A model generated the notes under the pieces. The model did no database searches. It saw only the letters and a list, made by a program, of their open reading frames with translations, and was not told where the DNA came from. 64,000 nt of DNA from the NCBI GenBank assembly GCA_023053575.1, contig JAKZAP010000014.1, forward strand, positions 10,044,001-10,108,000, in the 5' to 3' direction. Origin of the DNA: Branchinecta lynchi. Its lineage: Eukaryota; Arthropoda; Branchiopoda; Anostraca; Branchinectidae. The first letter of the stretch is position 1. Each line of letters begins with the position of its first letter. Shown piece after piece: positions 44,823 through 57,096 of this stretch. The translations under genes were made by a program, and so were the position numbers.

Positions 44823-46580
44823 CTTTTGCTAATGATGGGTAAACCCCATGTTTTCAAGGATGGTATTTAGCAAACATTTCCAGGCCGAAAATGAAGTAAC
44901 CCGAGTCCCACCCTACCGCGCTTTCCACCTTGTGCTACCGTTTTCCGTCTTCACATCATTTACAAACCCCGCCCATTGACCATTAAATTTTATTACACAC
45001 AGTATGCAGTTAAGACTAATCAAATGGGATTGCTACAGAGAGACGTATATTTTTGTCATGCAAGGGGTTGCGCACTTCACCAAATGGTTGAATTTGCCCA
45101 CCAGCTTGATAAACAAGGCCGACCGGGACCCCCTTACATCAGGGTAACTGTGCAGCCGCCCTCCGGAAGAGAAATGAATCCCACTCCTAAACTGCTCCCA
45201 TCTTGAAATCGAACTAGCAAGATTGGTTATTGGTCTATTGCTTATTGGTCCCATCTTGGAAGACGAAGACTGAAGCTCTTATATTATTAGGATAAATATG
45301 TGGCAAGGATACGGGCCAATATTTCTTCTTGTTCAGGGTTAGCGGCTTATATTTATCGGGGCTGCCCGGTTGTAACAATCACTATGAAAATAAAATGCTA
45401 AAGTAGGCCAAATTTTTTGCTGGTATCGCAATCTGCATTATGTTCTGGCTTCCTTGTCTAGTCAATATCTGGTCTGCCGCAACAGGAAAATAAATTTACC
45501 CCATGCGCGGTTGCCGCGTGCGTACACCGAGTCCAGGTACTCCAGTTTACTGATCCGGTGATGCGAGAGCGATCGGAAGAACATCTAACATATCATCTCC
45601 CCTGCAATGTTCAGATCGAGAAATGTGTAATTTCTTGTTTCCGCCGGATTCCAGTCAGACTACTGGTCGGATGAAAAAAAAGAAAATACACTATTAGAAT
45701 AATCCCATTGCCAGCCTGACCAAAAAGCATTTTGTTATATACCTACTTTCTGGTTTTATCTGCATTTCGGCGAAACAACCCACCCGATTCTAAAACTGAG
45801 AGTTTTTCTATTTAAAAAAAGAATCAGAATTTACAGCCAACTTTAACCTTTTACAACCAAACCGCTTGTCAGTTTCAAAGTATTACCGCCTTAAAATTTC
45901 CATGAGTACAGGATCGTTGACATTGACAGCATATCCAGAATAAATCTGCTATTTTACCCTGATAGCTACTCCCCAATCCAACTCATCGAATTCGTTCGTG
46001 GAACTTCTACGGCTCCATCAGTCCAGAAGGATCACCGTCACAGATGAGCGGACATGGATGGGTTTACGATTCATATGCATGTTCGACTTTAAAAGATTCA
46101 TCAAAAGATGGTAAAATAAACTGTGTCTTACCAAAATGGTATACTGAAAACCTAGCCTTTGCCAGGATTGACTATAAGATAAGAAAGCGGGTCTAGCAAA
46201 AGTTGGAGTTGTCTACCATGGAGTTGTTAATCCCTAAGCCGTTAAAGAACGGAAACCTAGTGCAATGGGCACAATTTTCCGTTATGATTATATGTTTCAT
46301 CGCAGAACACCTGCTGAGAAGTATTATATAAATAATGATTATTAGTTGAGCAAGTTTTGCTCAATACCACAGGGCGCAGCAGAAATTATACACTGGCTCC
46401 ACTGAAACTGAAACCACTGGAAAAGAAATAGTATAGCTTTTCATCGAAATTTAAAAAAAAAAAAATGCTACAAATTACTAGAACAGAACGAACATTAGGG
46501 TAAGATTGGTGTATACTGTTGTGAAACCACAACTTGAAGCTACCAGTTTCAGCTCTCTCTATCTGTAATAGTAGACAATG
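44823..46580. other. Intron DNA, nothing recognised
   Basis: Open frames at 44976-45206 and 46386-46592 show no family resemblance and lack paired splice sites in phase with neighbouring exons. Confidence 0.4.
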
Positions 46581-46710
46581 AGCGTGTTCCACCCTCGTAC
46601 CAATATTAACTATTAGTTACTATTTCCGTTCCAACCTCACCAAAAGTTACTACGCTGACCGTTCCAACCTTCTCGAAATAGTAACTAATAGTAACTATTT
46701 GCTTACGAAT
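46581..46710 (+). mobile_element. MITE family A, left part only
   Basis: AGCGTGTTCCACCCTCGTACC ... GTAACTATTTGCTTACGA; the right half is missing. Confidence 0.8.
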
Positions 46711-46828
46711 TGCATGAAAGCGTCAGACATGCCAGTGGCGGAAGAAAATGACGCTGCATTAATTCTGACTGAGTTAAATTTTTTTTAATCAATTAAACCC
46801 TAACCTAAGGTGTATCTGCATTTCGTCC

Positions 46829-46982
46829 AGTGTTGCCACTGGTCGCAGAACTGTGCGATTTGTCATAGACTCTCGAATTCTTCGACAAAGCGAGCAAGAA
46901 TTCTGCGATCGGTTCCTTGCCCGTAAATACAAAAATGAAGCAAAAAAGCTGAGGCCTATAATTATAAAGATAATAAAATATG
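46829..46982 (+). repeat. Repeat N, copy 2, with conserved open frame
   Basis: CAGTGTTGCCACTGGTCGCAG followed by an open frame encoding GRRTVRFVIDSRILRQSEQE and FCDRFLARKYKNEAKKLRP. Compared with copy 1, five codons in the first half differ only synonymously. Confidence 0.6.
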
Positions 46983-47259
46983 GTTTTATTTTCGAAAGTT
47001 TTAATTTTAGGATAATGTAGGTAGATGCTGGATGGATGACTGTTGGTAAATCGAACGCGGCTTTAGAATCCAGGAAAGCGTTTGGTAATTAACTGAAATG
47101 AAGGTCGATAGTTTACCACTTGGGGAAAGCCAAATATGTTGGAAAAGCAAATGTGAGGATCGCTCCTTACTTTTGTCCGGTAGTGAGGATGAAAGTGTGA
47201 TTCATTTGGTTGAACCAAGTTGAACTGAATGAATGAAAAACGAAGGCATTTAAGCATTG

Positions 47260-47770
47260 TTTACATAGGTGTAATAAGTTGCGTAGCGCTATACATGATA
47301 TTTACGTCTTAATACACACCCTTGTTCAAACTGAAATTAAAAGGATCTTGTAGGACGTTCGATGTTGCCACACTGACACTATTTTTCGAGCTTCTAAAGA
47401 TCAGAAAAAGTGTTCTTAGTAGCCTACTATTTCAAGTACACGACGAAAAAACTACTAAATTAACGGACGGACAGCAGTGGTCCTCGAACTAACAATATGC
47501 AGTGGCAACAGAGGAAAACGTGTTCTTTCAAAGAACAGTTGTTACTTTAACTTCCAATAAAGTAGAATTTTTATGCTTCCCGTGGCAACACTGGCGACGC
47601 TGCTCTTTCCTCGGCCCGCTGGCGGAGCCCAACCAAGCAATCTGATTGGCTCTGCATAAGACAAAGTAGAACCATAGTCTATTCTACTTATACAGCTTAG
47701 TACAGCGCGCCCCGAGGAAAAGAAGAATCTGTATGTGCCGCATTGCACCTTATTACAACTATTTGAACCA
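47260..47770 (-). mobile_element. MITE family I, near full-length copy
   Basis: The reverse complement is colinear with 3974-4840 minus its insert. The plus-strand ends read ACATAGGTGTAATAAG and CACCTTATTACAACTATTTGAAC, which are inverted. Confidence 0.8.
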
Positions 47771-48678
47771 TGCTTTGGAGATAGTTTATATAATCAAGAA
47801 CGGATGGCAAGGATGATGAAGGATAAACTGAGGCGTTTTTGGAGGCATGCGATAGTATTATTAGTGTTAGACCTTTATTTTAATTCTTCATTCTTTCATT
47901 GCAAGGCCTTCGGGCTGTTTTGGTAATCAGTTCAGAAGCGTCTGTGCGACGGCTTGGTCCCGGGCCCACTTTGCATTCTTCAACGTAAATCGTACATAGG
48001 TGAGACCGAAAATTCTTAAAACACATATGACATGGATAAGAAAAAACATTTTCTGAAAATCATTACTTTCCACCTGAAACTACAGATTCTCTTGTTAGCA
48101 CTTGTCGACTACATCCAGCCTTCCTGCTCTCCGACGCGGCGGTTTAGCGCAAAACATTTGAAAACTGAACGTGTCTTGGGTAAAAAGTGGGAAAACTAAG
48201 AAAATAAAAGAAGTAATAAACAGAAGATTGCGACATCCTTATGCGTGAAAGAGTTGTCAGCGGATGCTGAAGATCCCGTTTTCGTTGGGTGACCGGAAAA
48301 CTCGAAAGGCCTAAAAAACCCTAAAAATTCGTAGTTATCAAACGAAACCATGGAGAAAGGTGGAGATTTTGAAAGCTTGTAATTCCATATGAGAGCTAAG
48401 TATATAATATAGAAATGTATTTTGTATAAAGAGTGTATTTTCGGTCTTACGCCTCGTTAACTAGGTTTCCAAGTGTTTTTTCATAGGTAGCTCTGTGACC
48501 CCTTAGAAAGCCAGGGGGGAGCTACCCCCTCTAAATGACGCCCTTGAATAAGTTCATTCACTCACTTAACGTCAGTTATTGACTGGTTCAGTTTGTCCCT
48601 GTGCCACCATCTGCATCGACTCTTATTCCGCCAATCGGAAGTGGCGATGGCAAACATCCCAAGGCACTGGTGACTTAC
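47771..48678. other. Intron DNA, nothing recognised
   Basis: No element end or exon could be identified. Confidence 0.4.
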
Positions 48679-48859
48679 CTTATCAATAAATGTGCAGCCG
48701 TGCAGTCCAGTGATCTGTGATCGCCTGACGTCTGGAACTTTAAAATAGGTGTGAAGGAGGAGATTGAAACTGAAGGTCAAGTCCTTGCTAGGGTTGTACA
48801 CGCCAATGTTGAAATGAAGTTCTTTCTCTCGAAGAATCAGGCGGTATGAAAGACGGAAT
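48679..48859 (-). CDS. Glucose-6-phosphate 1-epimerase-like protein, internal exon with catalytic His
   Basis: The single A completes a Pro codon from the upstream exon, followed by 60 codons: FRLSYRLILREKELHFNIGV, FSFNLLLHTYFKVPDV and QITGLHGCTFIDK. LLHTYFKV contains the His that serves as a catalytic residue in this mutarotase family, and GL-G-x-FIDK is a further family motif. The acceptor TTGCGTTTCTTGTCTTTCAG and the donor AAG|GTAAGT are both strong. A family-B MITE ends only about 70 bp upstream of the acceptor. Confidence 0.94.
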
Positions 48860-48927
48860 CTGAAAGACAAGAAACGCAACTTGTTATCTGGTGTCCCAAA
48901 CCCAAACGCTCGCAATTCCTCAGACAT

Positions 48928-49306
48928 ATCAAGAACAAATAAGACAATAGAACCTCCGTCTTTGGTCCCAAGAACCGACTGTGGATCAGTTATAACTCAG
49001 TAGATTTAGAGGTACTCGAGGAGCTTTGAGTTGATGCCTGTCTACTTCGCCGCTGAGCATATCAGAGGAAAAACTGAAGCAGGCAGCTGTGCAGTGCGTC
49101 ATATGTGACATGTGACAACAAGTCGGTTGGTACTATCGAAATTTCTTCTCCGGGGCTCTCCTGCGATATAGCTGTTTGTCGAGGTAACAATTGTGACGTC
49201 ACGCGTAGCTCCAACCCTCCGCTCGTTTGCATCCGGAATCCATACGACTGGGACCGGACATTCGAATAGGGATATGGAGGTTCTAGTGCTTATTTCTTCT
49301 TGCTAT
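48928..49306 (+). mobile_element. MITE family B, uninterrupted copy
   Basis: Left end CAAGAACAAATAAG, right end CTTATTTCTTCTTG; about 379 bp. Internal blocks are AGAACCTCCGTCTTTGGTCCC, GGGGCTCTCCTGCGATATAG, GTGACGTCACGCGTAGCTCC and CCCTCCGCTCGTTTGCATC. Confidence 0.88.
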
Positions 49307-49716
49307 ATGTGGTATTTTTGCTTTTGTTGCCGAAACTTAACTGCGGCATAGCCGTTCCCCAGGCCTATTGTGAAAGGGGCAGAGTTCGGCGATAGGCTTG
49401 CTACCTGTCTCCGTAAAACTCCCCAGCAAATGACTTCTCGACACTCACCTCGGACATGACTACCACTTCCTCAACGCCACTATGGGAAGACGTCACTACA
49501 GCCGCACAGGTTCTGACGAGTGGAGAGGCTTTGCCGGCTCACTAAGCGCCACTAATGGCTCAGAAGGATTTAAGGCCTAAGGTAAGGTTGCCGAAACGTT
49601 GGTTTTACCGGCGGTTTTATTTTGTTAAAACCAGTAGTTTTACTACAAACATTCTTCTTCTTTCTAGTTTTCTTTTTAGTATAATTGTATTTCTCTTCCT
49701 CTCTCTGCTTCTTCTT

Positions 49717-50170
49717 TTTCGGATCCCAAAACGTAACTGGAGGGATACCTAAGACATCGCAAAAGTTGTCCGTCTGTCAGTCTGTCTGTCTGTGAGCACG
49801 ATAACTCGTAGGAGATATGCTGAATTGGGTTTTGAGCTTTATTTTGGCGCCGGACAAGTAGTTCCGGAATTCCGCCGAAACCGGAAAATTGGCAGAAGTA
49901 AGGCAGGAAGTTCGATCGGTTACGTCAAAAAAGATATGACTTAGAAGGGTAAACACACATGCTGAATCCATATCTGAACTTGGTTTTCTCAGATCTACCA
50001 GTTACTGTACTGTCTTTTGTACAAAAAACGATATTTTTTACGTTTCGAACGTGTTTCAACCCCCACTATAAGCCTTGATCTGTTTCTAAATTTTAAAAAT
50101 AAAAAGATTTAACTGTTTGGATCAAATATTAAATTTTTGGGATCCCATCGAAACCTTTGGTCTTGTTTTA
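49717..50170 (+). mobile_element. Family F element, short copy
   Basis: Left end TTTTTCGGATCCCAAAACGT with GTCTGTCTGTCTG, right end TTTTTGGGATCCCATCGAAACC; only about two internal units. Confidence 0.8.
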
Positions 50171-51578
50171 CTACGTCTTGGTAAATCGCCTACTGACCAT
50201 ACTACTGATTTTACTGTAGTGGGTCAATAAAATGGTTTCACTCATTAATTAGCAGGCCTGGACAAATAGATCTAGTGCCCCTAGGCTGAAATTCTGCTTA
50301 AAATTGCCAGATTTACAAGAAGAAGATGTCGGGCCTAAGCTGGTCAATACAATTTTTCGAGCTGAATATTTCACGAGCGGTAGAACACCACAGCCACAGC
50401 TTCGTTCGTGTCCTACTCATTGGTTGTCTTTTTTCCCCGTTTTGAACGAAGTGAATGTATGAATATTGATGAATATGGCATTCGATGCCATTTCAAAACG
50501 TTGGGTATATCTAGCATCAGGTATGCCTAACGGTGGATACGCTACACCAAATGCTGGGTGGGCCTAATCTAATTCAACAAACATTGACGATTTGAATCAA
50601 TCTCAGAAATTAATCAATATGAGTTCCTTTATAGTGGATTGGGTCAGGGTTGGGGTACCAACGGGTATCCAGAGTTTGGAATAGGGTATCCAAAATCAGG
50701 AATTCGAAGTAGACTGAATGTATGTGCAGTTCAGAAAAAAAGGTTGCTGGTATGACGATAGTAGAAGGGTAGCTGGTTTTAAGCAAGAAAGGCGTATTTT
50801 CCTCCCTCTATAAGAAAAGACGAACAACTTCCTAACTTTTCTTCTATTTTGAATAAACTTAACGCATTTCTACCTCACTTGACAATTTTCTAGTGAAACA
50901 TCCGCTCTGCTGAATCTGACTATCAACGTCCTTATTTTCTAGTAAAACAAAGCCTCGCCGCTTCCGCTTTCCTCGAACCCCAGAATTCTAAAAGAGGCTA
51001 TAAAGTCATAGAGATTTATAACCTCCTAGACTGGAAGACCACAGTTCACCGAGGGGCTATAATTCCAGTGAAGGGGTCATTGGATTTACTGCCTTTCCTT
51101 GTTATTCGGTTTATTAGAGCTTCGAGCCTAGCGTTCTTGGCATAGACCTTCTAGATAATACAAAGATGGAACACATTTTCGCACAGAAGGATCAACGATG
51201 GCAATAAGCACCAAAAATTGACAAGATAGAACCATAAAGCAGGGATGTTACTCTGACAAACTTTCGAAAGAGAGCAGCTACGCTCATTGTCACCTATACC
51301 TTTAGCGATATAATGACTGATGATAAAATATAGTCAATCGATGGTTCAGTCGTAAATAGCACGTGCAAATACGATACATATAATTTCAAAATAAAGCCCA
51401 CTGGGCGGATAGCGGACAAAAGTGTAAACAACCCAACAATCAATACATTAAAAATCAACCAAATAAAAAAAACAATATCTCGATGTTCCATAGTTATCTT
51501 GTATGGATGAATATCCACTCGTCAAACTTTGTTCGGGCTGGTTCACCTGCATCCTAATACGTTACGCGTGACCCAAAG
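50171..51578. other. Intron DNA with a LINE 3'-end scrap
   Basis: CTGTAGTGGGTCAATAAAATGG at 50213-50235 matches the LINE tail at 19650-19675. The rest is unrecognised; an open frame at 51294-51518 is not identifiable. Confidence 0.4.
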
Positions 51579-51599
51579 CCCCCCCCCCCCCCCCCCCCC
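51579..51599. repeat. Poly-C tract (21 C)
   Basis: Uninterrupted C run, the longest homopolymer in the window. Confidence 0.95.
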
Positions 51600-51789
51600 A
51601 TGAATGGTCGCTGGCAACTTCACCGAAACGGTGCTAACACAGTGCGAACGGTGCAAAACAAACACGTTTGCTCCCGGAATCGACAGAACCTCAATTTAAC
51701 AAACAAATGTCAGGTTCTCCCGGAAAACTAATGAAATCTAACTGTTGAGATAACTGGTAATCCTATATTTTACTACAGCACGAAATACT

Positions 51790-52164
51790 TTAAAGGACCT
51801 GTCTTACTTATAATACTAACACAACTTACTCCCATAATCGCTCAATAGATTTCTAAACCCGGAGACCCCAATTTCGTGCAGTACATTCTTACCCCTAAAA
51901 AAAAAAGGCTGATTTTCTCACTTCCCGTGTTTTGCTACCTTCGATGCGTATCACGCTGTCTTTGGTCGTCTGTGAGAAGTTTTTCCATCAGAAAAACCGG
52001 TTATGTAAATTGTTTCCCTGTTTTCCCTACAAGTCAACGGCTCTCCGAAAAGGCTTAAAACAGCCGAAACCGTGGCTTATTTCTTGAAAGCAAAGCCTTT
52101 TAAAGTATTCAAATATTTTAAAATACTGTAAGTTGAGGAGTAAATAGTGGGAGGGGTCCTTTAA
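51790..52164 (+). mobile_element. MITE family C, copy 1 (TTAA borders)
   Basis: Left TTAAAGGACCTGTCTTACTT, right AGGGGTCCTTTAA; 375 bp. It is colinear with 60576-60955 (CTAAACCCGGAGACCCCAATT, AAAACCGGTTATGTAAATTG, AAAGGCTTAAAACAGCCGAA). TTAA at both ends points to a TTAA-duplicating transposase. Confidence 0.88.
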
Positions 52165-52205
52165 TAGGGATACAAGATCGTGTACAACTGCTTCTCGTCC
52201 AAAAG

Positions 52206-52275
52206 CCACACTACTACTCCTAATTACTTATTAAGTAATAAGTAATAATTACTTATTTATTACTTATTATCCACT
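52206..52275. repeat. AT-rich ACTTATTA repeat
   Basis: Irregular repeats of TACTTATTA/TAATAAGTA form a partly self-complementary stretch, followed by nine or more C. Confidence 0.75.
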
Positions 52276-52631
52276 TATTGCTCCCCCCCCCCCTCGATGC
52301 TCTGACGCGGTATTCGGAGCTGGACACATTTTAGACGTAAACGTATTTACCAAGACCATAAGAGCTGTGTAAGCTCTACGGCTTAATGGTTTAACCCAGG
52401 AACTGGAAGGAATCGATCCAGCAATGCTAGTAAACTTATTGCAAAAAGCACGAAGCTGTAATTACGCGAACGAATTTTCGGCGAAGTGTTTTGCCTAGTC
52501 ACAAGAAGTAAAGATTAGATAGAGCAGGCTGGAAGGGAAGTTTCATGGACCGAATTTACACAGTACTCCATAACATCCGTTGTCCAGGACGGAACTCAGG
52601 GACCAGTAACTATAGTGACATCGCCATTCAG
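52276..52631. other. Intron DNA, nothing recognised
   Basis: No exon or repeat boundary was seen. Confidence 0.35.
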
Positions 52632-53532
52632 ATGTGGATTCAGAGTGTGTAATTACCCCTATACGTCATCTCTACTTTGACGAAACTGATCAAAACTTCG
52701 AGCTGCCTTACTTCTGCCAAATTTCCAGTTTCTGCCGGAATCTGCGCGAACTACTCATCCGTAAAAAAACTAAGCTAAAAAACGAAATCAACATATCCCT
52801 TACCCTTTATCGAACCTCTCATCAACTTCAGATAAAACTTTTAACTTTTAAAGAATTCTCAGGTTTTGGCCGGATTCCCTATATGGATTCAGCATGCTTG
52901 CTTACCACCAGATCGACTCTCTAATCAACTTCATATAAAACTTTTACTTATAAAAAACTTCCCGTTTCAGCCGGGTAGGAAATGATCAATCAATTATATA
53001 CGGATTCAGCATGTCTTCTACCCCTGAATCGAACATCTAACCAAGTTCAAATAAAACTTTTACTTGAAATAAATTTTCCGGTTTTGACCGAATTCCGGGC
53101 AAACTACTTGTCCGGCGAAAAAATAAGTTTCATAATTGTGTTCAGCATGTCTCCTTACTCCTAGTCTCAACCTCTAATCAACTTAAGATTAAACTATTAT
53201 TTCTCATAAATTTTCCAGTTACCCGATTTCCAGTGAACTACTGTCCAGCGAGAAAATAATTTTCATATTCAGATTCAGCATTTCTCCTTACCCCTAAATG
53301 TCATTTGCTTTTAAAAACTTTTTTTTCGGATCTTAATTTGAACCCATTCCCCACCCTTAAATAAAAGGCTACAGAGCCCATCTTCGAATTAAGACCTGTA
53401 CCTTGAATCAAGTAGTCCTCGTACCAAATTTGAACAAAATATCTCAACCGCTTCGAGAGTTATCGTGCAAATATTCGGACAGGACAACTTTTCGAAGTCA
53501 TAGGTATCACTCCACTTACGTTTTGGGATCCC
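52632..53532 (-). mobile_element. Family F element, truncated at its right end
   Basis: Internal units (TTCAGCATG(T/C)CT, CCCTTA/TTACCCCTAAATCGA, TTTTCCGGTTTTGACCG) run in reverse orientation. They end in the family left terminus CACTTACGTTTTGGGATCCC. The GGGATCCCATCGAAACC end is missing. Confidence 0.75.
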
Positions 53533-53669
53533 CACAGCGCTAAAAAGTTGTAGGCATAAAAAGAAACAATAGCAAAATGCAGAGATTCCACAATCTTACA
53601 ATCCCATAAGGGAGCTATAGGGATATTATGAAAGGCAGAATAAGCAAGAAAGGTCAAACATTCCTTCAG

Positions 53670-53775
53670 CCCAAGCTGACTGCGAATCATATTTGATAGT
53701 GCAAAAACGGATACGTCAGCTGAACTTTATTAGTGCTATACTTCCGCCCTTCTTGGCAAGTGTCCTCTTCCGGTA
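53670..53775 (-). mobile_element. Retroelement-like end related to 39191-39310
   Basis: The minus strand reads GAAGAGGACACTTGCCAAGAAG, then GGCGGAAGTATAG and AGCTGACGTATCCG, and ends AGTCAGCTTGGGCTGAAGG. These match the blocks around 39195-39300. Confidence 0.55.
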
Positions 53776-55129
53776 CAAAACCGCTCAAGTTGGAAAAATC
53801 AACTTGTAGAGAAAACACGTAACGAAGTAACTCATTTTCATTGGGTCTTGAATGCCAAGTCAATAAGTGATGGGTAACTAAACTGTCACAAGACAATCCT
53901 ATGCACTTGAATTTTAAAGGTCAAATGAAGGCACATACAGCTATTTGTGACATCGCGCACACATACGTACTATCTCTCACAAAAAAAAAATCTGTGTCCC
54001 ATTTTCGAGTTGCAGTCTCTTTAGACCGTATCTCGGAGAAGAATCGAGCCTATATAGGAATGCATCACCTGATGTACATATGTTACGGTAAGTTTGCGTC
54101 CGAATCAACTCTGTGGATCATTACAGGCGACGACTGTTTTTTTTTTTTTTTTTTAAAGACGGCCGGACACGAAGCAGCAGGGTATTAAAAGTAAGAGAAA
54201 CTCTGCTTTACAATCTAGAAATATCGGTCACGTGAACAAATATTATTTCTTTATTTTTCTCTTGTACTTATCCACATGCAACTGGAGAATAATCTTACGA
54301 CGACTGTGTAGCCCCTCCATCAAGCACGGTCAGTTTTTTCCCTTCATCCAAGTCTGTTTCCACCGTTAAAACGGAATTTCAGATTTTACGAACCCTGACA
54401 AGAGAAAAAGATACGCTGAGGGAAGACAGAAATATTCAAAAAACCGAGTCACAAATTGACCTATCTTGATGATAGAACGCACAACCGCACAACACTAACT
54501 ACCGAGTCTGAAAAGCTGTCCGTAATGTTCAAAGTCAGGTCGCAATGAGCTTCGGAATTATTTAAGAGGGGTATTTCAAAAGGGGGTACCTGCAGTTTCC
54601 TTGGCATCCTAAACAAAACAAACTAAACGAGGTTCTTGATCCAGACAACCGCGTCTCGTAGATTTCCTACCTTCGCCATCTCCGTAGTTACGCTCGATAA
54701 ACATGTTATTTTGCACGTGAATGACTCCTTAACAAAACTCACCGAGACGACCCATGTGTGATCCTAGTCCGGTATAACTCACACTACGACCGGATTTTCT
54801 GTCTAAACTAACACTTGAAGTAGAAACAAGCTGAATTTCAATATCAGAATTTGCAACAAGATGTGCTGAACAGGATAGGCTGTTAGTTTCTGATCCATCT
54901 GGACGGGCTGGCCGTAATCCGGTACAAATAACAATGAGGTAGCAGAGTGGTCCCTTGCTGGCCGCTTCTTATGGGGCCCCGCGACTATGCACGAAACAAT
55001 AATGATGTGATCTTGGACAAAATTACAATCAGGCTTTCTTAAAATATCATGGTACAAACTAAGTATGTGTACGTACTGATGGTCATCATCTCTAGCGGTG
55101 AACTTGCATACTACTAGGGTCCTATGCAG
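53776..55129. other. Intron DNA, nothing recognised
   Basis: A run of 18 T lies near 54137-54154. Open frames at 53901-54188 and 54803-55150 are not identifiable, and the latter overlaps repeat H. Confidence 0.4.
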
Positions 55130-55310
55130 TGTCCAAAACACGCCAGTCATCGTCGGGAAGAACGAGAAATCGTCGCACTAACGACTCAAACTCAACAACT
55201 CAGATCCTGTGACAATCACAGCGATCGTTGGGGACAGCTGTGGTGCCGCTTCCGGCTTACGTACACGGCGATTTTGCATCGGCAAGGAGACTTGGTCATC
55301 AAGAGTATCC
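55130..55310 (+). repeat. Dispersed repeat H, copy 3
   Basis: GTCCAAAACACGCCAGTCATC ... GCATCGGCAAGGAGACTTGG, colinear with copies at 30387 (reverse) and 40186. Confidence 0.65.
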
Positions 55311-55626
55311 GAGACTTACAAAGAAACGAGCTACAGAAAACGCGCGATGGCCCAACTCGGCTTCTTTATGCAATACAACAATCCATCTATTAAGTTAAGC
55401 TGTTAGTTTTCGACTTGCTTTAGTAGACATTCGGCCGGAATCCAACAGAAACGAGGTAAATAAGGTGGACTCGCAAGGGGGTCCATCTGTAAGTTGAAAC
55501 AAAGTGCGGACGAAGTAGGCTACATGGAGTGGCTGATGTTCAAACAAGGTGCGGACGAAGTGTATGGAATTAGTGAAAGCCACCCTTTCAGAAGACGGGG
55601 TTAGGGTGCCCAGTATTTCGTACAGG

Positions 55627-56439
55627 CAAGAACAACTAATCCGGTAACACCTCCGTCTTTGGTCCCATGCAGCGACTATGGATACCGGGACAAAACTCAG
55701 CAGAGCTAGAGGCCCTTATTGTGACCTTGGAGTTGATACCCGTCTACTTCCCTCTTCATCGCTGCGCATACCAGATGAAAAACTGTAGCAAGCCTGCAGG
55801 CGTAGAGAGCCCCCTCTGCAGCGCGTCACATGTGACGTCACAATGGTAGACAACCAATCAGCTGTAAAGGACGACTCAGCAGCGTTCGTAAGGAAGTTTC
55901 TTCTCTGGGGCTCTACTGCGATATAGCTCTTTGTCGAGGTAACGAAATATGATGTTCCGCGTAGCTCCCACCCTTAGCTCGTTCGCATCGGGCAGGGTAT
56001 CGAGAATATGCTCGACTGACATATTTTATTGAGAAAATTAAAAAAAAATTAGTGAATTCCAAGTGATTTATTTTCTTTTATGTAATAATTGTATATATTC
56101 AAGTATTGTAACACCTAGATGTAATGGTCGACGTATTTAGTGCCATGTCGGCGCTACGAGTTAGATCAATAAAAATATCTATCTATCTATCTATAAGTAT
56201 AAGTATAATTGTATTCAAAGCCAAAGTCCATTTACAATAAATCAACAAAACAAAATACTTTACATGAACTAAACTGCGCCATCGCCATCTTGAGATTTCA
56301 CCACACCGTCAACAAATCTGCAAGCTTTACGTGTAACGCTTGGCATCGTGATCTTTCAGATGTCAGGACCCAGAAAGCTCTGGACACCGGCACAGAACAT
56401 GGACCAAATCATCAACTCCATTACCACATAGATAATCCA

Positions 56440-56470
<31 letters not shown>

Positions 56471-56532
56471 GACTCCGCATAGTTGCATTACAGAGATAGG
56501 GAGACGGACGTTCTTGTGATAATTTATTCTTG
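55627..56532 (+). mobile_element. MITE family B, copy interrupted by a retroposed fragment
   Basis: Left CAAGAACAACTAATC, right GATAATTTATTCTTG. The family-B sequence stops at 56017 and resumes at 56470 with CGACTCCGCATAG ... ACAGAGATAGGGAGACGG. Confidence 0.85.
56018..56469 (+). mobile_element. Retroposed fragment with (TATC)n tail inside family B
   Basis: 452 bp flanked by CGACT on both sides (56013-56017 and 56470-56474) and absent from other family-B copies. It carries GTTAGATCAATAAAAATATC followed by (TATC)n at 56180 and again a (TATC)n run at its 3' end. The microsatellite tail with AATAAA fits a LINE/SINE 3' end. Confidence 0.75.
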
Positions 56533-57096
56533 ATATAGATAACCAGCGCTTGGCATAGGCTATTCCAAACTGTGGGTAGACCCAACGTTTGGCATAATAA
56601 ATAGCCTATTCAAAAACATGGGATTGTGGCAGACTCGTACCACCTTACTAAAGCATTAATGTATTTCCCATCGATTACAGTTCAGAACATTTCACCATGT
56701 AAATGACCACGAGCGTAATGAGGCATCCTTCTAGATTAACTACTACTCTTTATAGTGATCTTTCAAACTCGTTATGTTCATGTCTATGAGTTCGGGAAGG
56801 TCAGTAAAACAATGATATTATGGATGTTTCTGCCGATCCTAATTTAGAACAAGCTGAGCCATTTTTTTTTTCAATTCAATTTAACCCGTTTTTATTTTAT
56901 CGTTCATTAAACAAAATACAATACATAACGCTCCGCACAACCGTGTCGTGTGCGGGAGTGCACAACCTTCATGCGCTTATGACAAACGATAACACATACT
57001 TTTCGTGTTAACTTCCCTTTTCTTACCCCCCACCCACCCAACCCTGAATCACTAATAATGATTTACCTAATTATCAAAAATATACATTTTCAATCT
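56533..57096. other. Intron DNA, nothing recognised
   Basis: No exon or element boundary was seen. Confidence 0.35.

Larger units (their letters stand above)
40053..48678 (-). other. Epimerase intron (8.6 kb)
   Basis: Donor GATAAG|GTAAGT, acceptor TTTATTTCAG|AC. It is filled by repeat H, a tandem duplication, and MITEs of families A, B, C and I, listed separately. Confidence 0.88.
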
